NCBI GenBank assembly: GCA_030522415.1
Contig: CM060106.1
Coordinates: forward strand, 26,239,967 to 26,303,966
Direction of reading: 5' to 3'
Length of the DNA stretch: 64,000 nucleotides
Origin: Channallabes apus
Lineage: Eukaryota; Chordata; Actinopteri; Siluriformes; Clariidae
The notes below the pieces were generated by a model. It saw only the letters and a program-made list of their open reading frames with translations. It did not search any database and had not been told where the DNA came from. The position numbers and the translations under genes are program-made. Below, one piece after another: positions 47,285 through 56,113 of this stretch; positions within the stretch are counted from its first letter, which is position 1, and the number at the start of each line of letters is the position of its first letter.

Positions 47285-47590
47285 GGCAAGACGTATATAT
47301 GCATGCAAGATACTTTTCTTTCCCCACGTGAGTCAGTCCACGTCAGCGCTCTTTAACCAATCAGATGTGACCTCACCATTTCAACCAATCATAACCCGGC
47401 AGGAGCGCAGCCTTAATCCTGTTTACATGAAATAAACCTGCTACCGAGCAGGTTCAAGCTTACGGACATGTTGCTATGACAACAAGTGCGAGATGAGCAT
47501 CGGAGAACGAAACAATCCAAGATCAGGACAAATCCACAACAATCAAATCCAGCTAACTGAGTTAGCGACGTACGAAGAACACCCCCAGGG

Positions 47591-48047
47591 GGCTGTTCCA
47601 TAAACCAAGATTAGAGTATAAGCCAGGCTTATTTCGGTTAGTCAGGCTTATTTTTGGTAGATTCGGTTTCGTAAATCAAACTTCAAAGTTCAAACTCAGT
47701 TACCCCGGCAACTTATGCTGGCAAATTAACCTGGTCCGGGGCAGGCTAACTGTCCCGCTTATTTAAGCGGTGTCTCAAACAATCTCCGACGTGTGGGAAC
47801 ATATTCCCTAAAGATCGTTCCGTCAGTTTAATTTCCGCGCTCTCACTAATCACGTCGTGTCATAAAAAAATTATTAAGCCTATAAAGATCATGTCTCAGC
47901 ATTTGAATTATCCCCAAAATAATTTAAATAAAATCGTAAGCATATTAAAAAAGGTCAAACATGAAATGCAATGACAGAAAACAGAAAATCAGAAATTAAT
48001 AAATTCATATGAACAGTTACACAAAAAAGCCTTATTACATTTACCAA

Positions 48048-48078
<31 letters not shown>

Positions 48079-49053
48079 CGAGTTGTCAGCTTAATTGCCT
48101 AATGAAGGTCAGGCCTATTTAAGCAGTACTGAGTGAGACCAACACCTGCATGGAGATTCAGAACGAAAGAGAAAAAGAGAAGCCCCAGTACGTAATTATG
48201 GCCTGTCCATTTATTGAAGACCCTGTGGATGAGGGTGCACGGATATTCATCATTCATATACATCTTTTCATGTAAAATACACTTTCCCAATAAATAAAAA
48301 TAACAAAACAATAATTTGAACAGGCGGCACGGTGGTGTAGTGGTTAGCACTGTCGCCTTGCACCTCCAGGGTCCGGATTCGATTCCCCGGCCAGGCTCGA
48401 TTCCCGTGTCTGTGTGCATGGAGTTTGCATGTTCTCCCCGTGCTTGGTGGGTTTCCTCCGGGTACTCCGGTTTCCTCCCACAGTCCAAAGATATGCAGGT
48501 TAGGCTAATTGGCGTTCCTAAATTGCCCGTAGTGTGTGATTGGGTGTGTGAGTGTGTGTATGTGTGTGTGTGCCCTGCGATGGATTGGCACCCTGTCCAG
48601 GGTGTACCCCGCCTAGTGCCCGAAGTCTCCTGGGATAGGCTCCAGGTCCCCCGCGACCCTGAACACAGGATTAAGCGGTATAGAAAATGAATGAATGAAT
48701 GAATAATTTGAACAAGTTGGAATACTTTATTCAAGGAGCAAAAATATGTCCGTGTATTAAATCACCATGCGCAGCGTTTGCTCAGCAGCGGAGGAAAAAA
48801 ACTGCCGTGTTTTACCTGTCTGGCTCATTTCGGATCTATGATTCGTTCATTCATTCATATGGGCTTTTAAAATATCGCGGGCGCGCGCACAAAGTGAGAC
48901 TACAGTATGCAAGCCTGCCTTGAATAAGCCTCGATTAGTTACAGCTGAGCTCCGTTTGTGGAACCACATGAGCCTTAATTTGGAGATGCCGCTAATTTGA
49001 GTCTCACTTTTGCGCGGAAGTCTGGCTTTATTTAGCTACTTTCATGGAACAGC
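47591..49053. mobile_element. Possible MITE with short termini, hosting a SINE
   Basis: GGCTGTTCCATAAACC at the left and TTTCATGGAACAGCT at the right form short inverted ends. Body AT-rich with an (AAT)n run at about 48049-48071. The 48323-48701 SINE is inserted in it. The target duplication is unclear. Confidence 0.4.
48323..48701 (+). repeat. Full-length tRNA-derived SINE
   Basis: Box A TGGTGTAGTGG near the start and a box-B-like ATTCGATTCC about 40 bases on form an RNA polymerase III promoter. The body includes 'cagtccaaagatatgcaggt', and the tail is a (GAAT)n repeat. A perfect 13-bp duplication AATAATTTGAACA flanks it (48310-48322 and 48702-48714). This is the best copy of the family also seen at 688, 2603, 6414 and 61120. 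Confidence 0.93.
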
Positions 49054-49159
49054 TGGTCCTGGTCTGCTTTTCCTGATTTAAAAATTGGTGTGACCTGTGA
49101 TTGTTTCCATTCATTTGGAAATTCTCAGTTTTTTTTATAGAGAGATTTAGCAAATTGTT

Positions 49160-49385
49160 GTTGTTGTTGGTCTTTCGGCTGCTCCCTTCAAGGGGTCGCC
49201 ACAGCGGAATATTCAGTCCGCACTACAACTTGGCACAGGTTTTACGCCGGATGCCCTTCCTGACGCAACCCTCCCATTTTATCCGGGCTTGGGACCGGCA
49301 CTGCATCCAGTGGCTGGGGTGTGGGCACTGGCTGGAATCGAACCCGGGCCGTCCGCATGGCAGGCGAAACACCTACCAAAATGAG
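49160..49385 (-). repeat. tRNA-derived SINE (second family), antisense
   Basis: The reverse strand shows a box B, GGTTCGATTCC, near 49336, followed by 'gggagggttgcgtcaggaag' and the 'gaaagaccaacaac' tail. It splits the antisense non-LTR RT remnant around 49080-49798. Confidence 0.85.
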
Positions 49386-49389
49386 TTAG

Positions 49390-49798
49390 GGGTTTTATCA
49401 GTATCTCTTTTTTTTTTTTTTTTAGAAATGAAGTGTCAAGGTGGAAGAGATCTTTGGAGTGGCTATTGTTCATTTTTTCTATAACAGCTGATAATTCAGA
49501 CTCAGAATCAATTAAGCTTACAGGTCTCTGAGGTTCAATATTGATGTTTAAATTGTGACTTTTAGAGAGCTCTTCAACAGATCTAACTAAAAAATTATTA
49601 AATCCATGAGCAACCTGTTTGCTGTCAGTTACAAGCTCTTCCTCTATTTTCAGTTCCTGAAAATTTGAATGTTTCCCTATTGGTTGTGTTATATTGTTAA
49701 TAGTTTAATAGGCTAGTAGTAGCCTTCAGTAATCACTGAAATGTAAAAGTTGGCTTTTGCAGCTCGTAGATCTTTAACTACTTTAAGATCTTTAAGTT
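49390..49798 (-). pseudogene. Non-LTR retrotransposon fragment, upstream part
   Basis: The reverse strand resembles the connector between endonuclease and RT domains of Rex1-like elements, but with no long frame. Placed by its position beside the SINE and its similarity in style to 45428-46245. Identity is tentative. Confidence 0.4.
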
Positions 49799-50061
49799 CT
49801 ATTCCTGTTGGCCACTCATTGCCTGGACAAGCATCCCCATAACATTGAGGAATGCTTGATTGAAAGCAGCCGTCTGAGAGTGTCCCTCTGCTCCCAAGAC
49901 CGCTTCCTGCTCCCTCGCTTGTTTGGCCTCTTCAAGTGCCATCTGCAAGAGGCGCTCCCTCTGGGCACAGTTCAGCTCCTGCTGCTGAATGTCGGCCACT
50001 TGCATCTCTCTTATTAATACAGCAAGATGTTCCTGATGGTGCAGGCTCCGTTTCCTCTTGC
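49799..50061 (-). CDS. MYB/SANT gene last exon
   Basis: The reverse acceptor CTTTTCTCCAG|GCAAGAGG opens 87 codons to TAG at 49799-49801. The basic start (KRKRSLHHQEHLAVLIREMQ) and Gln-rich coiled coil are the typical C-terminus of MSANTD/Harbinger MYB-like proteins. Confidence 0.7.
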
Positions 50062-50694
50062 CTGGAGAAAAGCGTAGAAAATTGGAGTAAAAATGGGAGA
50101 AATTTTTAAATCTAAAAGTATTTAGATTTTTCTCAATTACATTTACAGTATTTATGGTATTATTATTTATGGTATTATACTATTTATGGTAAGCAACAGG
50201 AATTCATGAGACATGTAGCACAACATCAGCTGTGTGATTGAACTTCCTGTTGGTGACGTAGCTTCCTGTTTTCGTATCGTTTTCGTAAGTTTCGCGTTTG
50301 TATCAGCGTTTAAATTACATCGCTTTATACAATAACAATATTAATAGCAACTAGCTTTTACATCTCCATACTATTCGGCTTCGCCTTTTTTCTGCAATTT
50401 TTGGAGGACGTGCAAGTTTCCTCGTCTAAGAACAACAAACGGAATTCATCTCCAAACAACTAAAACTCCGACACAGAGGTACGTTATAATGTCTACCATT
50501 CAGCTCGTTCAGTGTGTAGAGTGCAGGATGTTTAGACATTCTTCCTCCGTCATTAGTGGTAATTTTATTTGTGATAGGTGTGTGTTAGTGAGCATTCTGA
50601 CGGAGAAGATATCAGCATTAGAGGAGCGCATCCAGACTTTAGAGAGTGTTAGACAGTGTGAGAGCAGCGTTATTCCTGTAGCGGACAGTCTGGG

Positions 50695-50821
50695 TGTCGT
50701 GAGGATGCAGAACGTGGGCTGTGAAAGTGGACCCAGTTGCAGGTAGAGAGCGAGAGATCAAAGCCGTGTGATCAGTCGGCGAGGGCGTCGAGCCAAAACA
50801 TGAAGCTGAGCCGTGGTCGAG
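50695..50821 (-). repeat. Truncated 3' LTR (U5 end)
   Basis: 127 bases matching 54843-54969 with one difference (A at about 50800 versus G). U3, R and the polypurine tract are missing: pol sequence runs straight into it at about 50822. The adjacent 50826-50868 is a diverged (4 of 43) second copy of the LTR block 50743-50785. Confidence 0.85.
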
Positions 50822-53800
50822 GAGGGGAGAGCAAGAGATCAAAGCCGTGCGATCAGTCAGCGAGGGCGTACTTAGAGTACAGTTTACGATGCGTCGTAGC
50901 TGGGACACATGGAAGGTGGGGTGGATGCGTCGCATAGACGATGGGAGTAGGAGACGGACAGCGCATGGGTTGATTATCCTGGTTATTGTGAAGGGTCCGA
51001 TGAAACGGGGAGAGAGCTTGCGTGAAAGTGTCTTTAGGGGAATGTCTCTGGTGGCGAGCATGACTCTGTCTCCTATGTGATACCTGGGAGTCTTGGAGCG
51101 ATGACGGTCCGCCTGTCTCTTGTATAAGCGGGATGCTTGCAGCAGGGATCGTCTGGCTCGTAACCATGTACGTCTGCAGCGGCGGACAAAGTGTTGTGCC
51201 GAGGGGACCTCTACCTCCTCCTCTTGAGTGGCGAACAGTGGTGGTTGGTAGCCCAGGCAGCACTGGAACGGAGAGAGACCCGTTGAGGCAGATGGCAGGG
51301 AGTTGTGAGCGTACTCGACCCACGGGAGAAACTTACTCCAGGTGGTGGCATCACGAGTAGTCATACACCGGAGGGAGACTTCCATTGCTTGTTTTTTTCG
51401 TTCTGTTTGGCCGTTGGATTGGGGATGAAAACCAGAAGATAGGCTAGGAGAGGCTCCGATGAGTTTACAAAAGGCCCCCCAGAAGCGTGAGGTGAATTGA
51501 GGGCCACGGTCTGAAACTATGTCGTGGGGAGGCCGTGAAGACGAAAAACATGAAGTATCAATTGCTCTGCGGTCTCTTTGGCGGACGGGAGCTTGGGGAG
51601 CGGGACTAGGTGGACGGACTTGGAGAAGCGGTCAACAATGGTCAGGATGCAAGTGTTTCCGTCAGATGAGGGTAGCCCTGTTACAAAGTCCAGCGAAATA
51701 TGCGACCAGGGACGGTGAGGTATGGGTAAGGGTCTGAGGAGGCCAGCCGGAGGACGGTTGTTGGGTTTGCAGCGGGTGCAGATGTCGCAGGCTGCCACAA
51801 AGCTGGAGACATCCTTCCCCATCGTGGACCACCAGAAACGCTGTTGTATGATAAAGAGCGTTCGGGCAGAGCCTGGGTGACAGGACAGCTTGGATCCATG
51901 ACCCCACTCCAGGACCTGCGGGCGCAGACTGGGGGGAACAAAGAGGCGATCTGGAGGGACATTGCTTGGGCCGGGCTCCTGAGTCAATGCCTGCTTGACT
52001 TTGGTCTCGATGTCTAGCTCTAAGGCGGCAACGAGACAACGAGATGGTAGAATGGGTTGGCATGGTGTGGGATCTTGTGGGAGGGAGAACTGACGTGAGA
52101 GGGCATCAGGCTTAGTGTTCTTAGAACCTGGGCGGTAGGACAGGGTGAAATTGAATCTTGAGAAGAACAGCGACCACCGAGCTTGGCGGGCATTGAGTCT
52201 TTTGGCGGTGCGCAGGTACTCTAAGTTCCTGTGATCGGTCCACACTATGAAGGGAAGCTCCGTCCCCTCCAACAAATGTCTCCACTCCTCTAGTGCTAAC
52301 TTGATGGCCAGGAGCTCTCGGTCGCCTACATCATAATTTCTCTCAGCTGGAGATAGACGGCGGGAGTAGAATGAGCAGGGGTGCAGCTTGTTGTCTCGCG
52401 GGGATCTTTGGGAGAGAATTCCCCCAACGCCAGTGTTGGAGGCGTCCACTTCTACCACAAACTGGCGAGTTGGATCGGGTATGGTGAGTATGGGGGCTGA
52501 GGTGAACCGCTTCTTGAGGTCCGCGAAGGCCTTGTCTGCCTCGTTGTTCCAGTAGAACTGTGTCTTGGAGGAAGTCAGGGAGGTGAGGGGGGCGGCGACA
52601 GAGCTGTAACCCCGGATGAAGCGGCGATAGAAGTTCGCGAACCCCAGGAACCGTTGGAGGTCACGTCGAGAGGCTGGCGTGGGCCAGTTGGAGACGGCCT
52701 GGACCTTGGCGGGCTCCATCTCCAGTCTGGAGGGAGAGATGACAAACCCTAGGAACGTTGTGGAAGTTGTATGGAACTCACATTTCTCGGCTTTAACAAA
52801 GAGATTGTTCTCTAGGAGCCTCTGCAGAACTTGGCGAACGTGGTGCGGGTGCTCTTCCAGACCTCGAGAAAAAATCAAAATGTCGTCCAAGTACACGAAC
52901 ACGAAAGAATTCAAGAAGTCACGGAGAACGTCATTAATGAGGGCCTGGAATACGGCAGGGGCGTTGGTCAGTCCGAACGGAACCACCAGATACTCGTAAT
53001 GCCCAGTGGGTTTGTTGAAGGCAGTTTTCCACTCGTCGCCCTCCCGGATGCGGACGAGGTGATAAGCGTTTCGTAGGTCGAGCTTGGTGAAAATGTCCGC
53101 CCCTTGGAGAAGTTCGAAGGCGGTGGCCATGAGAGGTAACGGGTAGCGGTTCCTGACGGTTATCTCGTTAAGCCCTCTGTAATCAATGCATGGACGAAGG
53201 GACTTGTCTTTTTTCTTGACGAAAAAAAATCCTGCCCCAGCAGGCGAGGAGGATGGACGAATAATTCCGGCGGCGAGGGAATCTGTGATATACTTATTCA
53301 TGGCCTCTCTTTCTTGGTTTGCCAGAGAGTAAAGTCTGCCTTTCGGAGGAGAGGTGCCCGGGAGAAGATCAATGGGACAGTCGTATGGTCGATGCGGCAG
53401 AAGTGACATGGCTTGGGTCTTATTGAAGACCTGCCCGAGATCATGGTATTCGGTGGGTACGCTGGAGATGTCCGGGGTTTCATGGGGCGTGACCAGGATA
53501 GGAGCTGGAGGGAGTGCTGAGTGCAGGCATGTCGTGGAGCATGAGGGGCTCCAACCCGTGATGACTTGCTTGTTCCAGTCGATCTGGGGTCCATGGAGGG
53601 CTAGCCAGGGAAGTCCGAGGACCAAGGCGGCGTGTGATCTCTCCATAATGAAGAAGGAGATCTCCTCAGAGTGGTTCCCTGACGTTCTTAAGGTTAATGG
53701 TGGGGTTCTAAGTACTGTATGATGGGTGGAAGCCGGCTCCCATCCAAGGCCTGAACGGCGAGCGGAGTGTCTAGTGGTACGCAAGGGATCTTTAATGCTC

Positions 53801-53875
53801 TCACCGTAGTCGCGCTGATCAAATTTCGATCGGAGCCGGAGTCAATTAGTGCCTGAATTGGGTGAGCCTGACCAC
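50822..53875 (-). pseudogene. Gypsy pol (protease, RT, RNase H, integrase), frame breaks
   Basis: The protease active site reads [11 protein letters not shown] near 53835-53850. The frame then shifts near 53705-53712 at a CCCC run. RT (53250-52800 region) has [10 protein letters not shown]; RNase H has [13 protein letters not shown] and TDHRNLEYL; the integrase zinc finger ends CDICTRC, with D-D-E core starting [13 protein letters not shown] second shift at about 51518-51524, again in a C run, splits the integrase core; it continues in 50639-51385 (LPWVEYAHNS, the GPF-like end region). Without a stop, that frame reads into the LTR and the flanking L2. Confidence 0.92.
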
Positions 53876-53887
53876 CGATGATTAGGT

Positions 53888-54823
53888 TTACGGGAAGTAG
53901 GGACGTGATTGTGGAAATCTATCAGGAGGGGAGCCCTCTAGTGTTCCCAGTCTGACTAGGGGGGGCCTCCCTTTTAATGGGCAGTCTTTAAGCCTGTGTC
54001 CTGAAGCTCCACAGTAAAAACAAGCCCCTTGTAGGCGGCGTCGGCGTCTCTCCTCGTCAGAGATGCGGGTCCTGCCTAGTTGCATGGGCTCCTCTTGATC
54101 GGTTTGCTGCAGGGCAGGAGGCGCATGCCCTATTCTGGGGTGCCGTCTTAACTGGAGACGTGAGTCGACCCGCCCGGCGAGATCCATGAGTTCGTGGAGG
54201 TCCGTGGGCGTTTCACGGGAGATGAGCTCATCCTTAAGAGCTTCTGATAGCCCTTCCAGAAAAACATCCGCTAGGGCTCTGTCATTCCATCCACTAGAAG
54301 CGGCTAGGGTGCGGAACTCGATGGCATAGTCGTAAGCAGAGCGGGATCCCTGACGAAGTCTTAATAACCTTGTTCCAGCCTCCCTGCCGGCGAATGGGCG
54401 ATCAAAGACCCTCCTCATCTCCTTGGAGAAGTTGTCGAAGTTCTCGCAGCATGGGTCGCGAGCCTCCCAGAGGGCTGTACTCCACTCCCTGGCTCTATCA
54501 GTTAGTAGCGTGATGATGTAGGCCACCCGGGAACGTTCTGATGAGAAGGAGGAGGTTTGTAGCTCAAAAATCAGTGAGCATTGTGAGAGGAAGGACCTGC
54601 AAGTTCCTGGTTCTCCCCCATAGGTGGGAGGGGCTGGTAGGCGTGGCTCTCGTGGTGTTCCGGAGTGTGAGTTCTGAGCTGTAGGTACCTGGAGAAGTTG
54701 TACTTGGGAGATGACGTCAGCTAGAGTTTGTCTCGTGGCGATGAGTTCCTCCTGGTTCTTTCCGAGGAGCACACTTTGGGTCTCCAGTGCCCGTCTCATT
54801 CCGTCTAACCCTGCTGGGTCCAT
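53888..54823 (-). CDS. Gypsy gag
   Basis: 311 codons from ATG at 54821-54823 (reverse). A coiled-coil-like start (MDPAGLDGMRRALETQSVLL), then a capsid-like domain (REWSTALWEARDP, FDNFSKEMRRVFD) and a CCHC zinc knuckle (CFYCGASGHRLKDC), the RNA-packaging motif. The stop lies just before the protease reading in another frame, as expected where gag-pol is joined by a ribosomal frameshift. Intact. Confidence 0.9.
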   Translation of the reverse strand: MDPAGLDGMRRALETQSVLLGKNQEELIATRQTLADVISQVQLLQVPTAQNSHSGTPREPRLPAPPTYGGEPGTCRSFLSQCSLIFELQTSSFSSERSRVAYIITLLTDRAREWSTALWEARDPCCENFDNFSKEMRRVFDRPFAGREAGTRLLRLRQGSRSAYDYAIEFRTLAASSGWNDRALADVFLEGLSEALKDELISRETPTDLHELMDLAGRVDSRLQLRRHPRIGHAPPALQQTDQEEPMQLGRTRISDEERRRRRLQGACFYCGASGHRLKDCPLKGRPPLVRLGTLEGSPPDRFPQSRPYFP

Positions 54824-54842
54824 AGTGCTGGCTGGATTATTC

Positions 54843-55312
54843 TGTCGTGAGGATGCAGAACGTGGGCTGTGAAAGTGGACCCAGTTGCAGGTAGAGAGCG
54901 AGAGATCAAAGCCGTGTGATCAGTCGGCGAGGGCGTCGAGCCAAAACGTGAAGCTGAGCCGTGGTCGAGAAACGAAAGCGAAAGTTCAAAGCCGTTAAAT
55001 CCAAGCGTGGCAATAATCCAAATCGGGGGGCGAGGGGAAAAACGAGAGACAAGCGAGATCGGCAACGTGAAAAGTCATGAACAGAAACACGAGAAAACTA
55101 TGGCCAAAAAACACACAATAATCTAGCGCGAGGCAGCGCGCTGCGCTTCCTTATAAGCTGGGTGAAATCAGCGCCAGATGAGAAACCGGTGTGCCGGCGG
55201 GGAGGAGCGATGACAGCGTGGGAAAGCATGACCACGTGATGAGGGTCTGACAGCGTGGGAAAGGAAATATCAAAAGGTCCCTGATCAGCGCGAAGGCACT
55301 GAGAGCGTGACA
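54843..55312 (-). repeat. 5' LTR of the gypsy element
   Basis: Reads TGTCACGCTCTCAGTGCC on the - strand and ends CACGACA; TG...CA termini. 470 bp. U5-end sequence repeats at 50695-50821. Confidence 0.88.
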
Positions 55313-56113
55313 CTGGGTGCCACAGGCGGAGATAAACAGCTCCCGACTCCGGCATTAGAGCCCACACAGCGGGTCGAGTGGGTGACGACTCGGCGGCATA
55401 CTCGTTCAGCCAAAGCTAACGCTAAGGCTAGCCCACCGGAGCACACCTCCTCTGCGCATCACGTGTCCAACAGGTTTGCTCTCCTCAGTGATGCACCCGC
55501 TGAGAAACCTGAAAGAGCTCTGGTTATAGGAGACTCTATACTGAGACACGTGACATTAGCTAGACCTTTAGGGGCACTAGCGGCAGTGGTTAGGTGTATC
55601 CCGGGAGCCAGAGCACCGGACATGGCAGGTAATCTTAGGGCTCTAGGACAGCACAGGTTCTCTAAGATAGTGGTACATGCTGGAGCTAACGATATACGCC
55701 TTCGTCAGTCAGAGGTTAGTAAGAATAACTTTACAGAGGTGTTTAAATTAGCGAAGGCGATGTCCGATGAAGTAATATGCTCTGGTCCCATCCCAATGAG
55801 ACGTGGCGACCTAGCTTACAGCAGGTTATGGTCGCTGAACCGCTGGATGTCCAGGTGGTGCTCCGAAAATAATGTGGGCTACATAGATAATTGGAAGACC
55901 TTTGAGGGCAAAGCTGGCCTGTTAGGGCGGGACGGTGTCCATCCCACTCGGGAAGGTGCTGCTCTCATTTCCTGTAGTATAGCTCATAGTCTCAGTAGAG
56001 GTTTAGTTAATCGGTGACAATCCAGAGCCCAGGCCAGGGAGCAGACAGACAGGCTAAACCAACCGTCTGCTAGCTGCATAGAGTCGTCACTCAGGGTTCA
56101 CCATATTGAGACT

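Larger units (their letters stand above)
46252..47586. mobile_element. Element with near-perfect ~133-bp terminal inverted repeats
   Basis: The left arm from 46252 (GTGTTCTTCGTACGTCGCTA near 46257) and the right arm ending 47586 are inverted copies over about 133 bases with only 2 mismatches seen. The interior holds a second, shorter copy of the terminal motif (near 46391), then AT-rich sequence and large (CT)n/(AT)n microsatellites. No transposase frame. The superfamily is uncertain (PIF/Harbinger- or piggyBac-like cannot be told apart here). Confidence 0.8.
50695..55312 (-). mobile_element. Ty3/gypsy LTR retrotransposon, young, with deleted 3' LTR
   Basis: Flanked by a 5-bp duplication CTGGG (50690-50694 and 55313-55317). 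The 5' LTR is at 54843-55312 (470 bp); the 3' LTR is reduced to 127 bases (50695-50821). Order on the - strand: gag, protease, RT, RNase H, integrase. The retained LTR part differs from the 5' LTR at one site in 127. Age is therefore low, yet pol carries at least two frame breaks at C runs. Confidence 0.93.
50489..56017 (+). pseudogene. L2 ORF1 (zinc finger, coiled coil, SGNH esterase), split by gypsy
   Basis: RNA-binding/chaperone ORF of CR1/L2 elements. The N-terminal part (50489-50694) has a PHD-like Cys pattern (CVECRMF, CDRCV) and a coiled coil (LTEKISALEERIQTLE). The C-terminal part (55318-56017) is an SGNH-hydrolase esterase with GDS block (VIGDSILRHV), the AGANDI block and the catalytic DGVHPT block. 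CR1-like ORF1 esterases are an established family. The gypsy insertion falls at a CTGGG target; removing it and one CTGGG copy leaves one continuous frame. Confidence 0.87.

Noticed and set aside
46825..47435. ORFs across the AT microsatellites
   Set aside because: Ile-Tyr runs are translations of (AT)n repeats and not protein-coding.
48323..48701. Functional tRNA gene from box A/B matches
   Set aside because: The box elements head a SINE with a body, a repeat tail and a target duplication; there is no complete cloverleaf. The same applies at 9393, 35151 and 49160.
51519..53722. Forward-strand open frames inside the gypsy pol region
   Set aside because: They are antisense shadows of a long, clearly identified reverse-strand polyprotein and show no domains.
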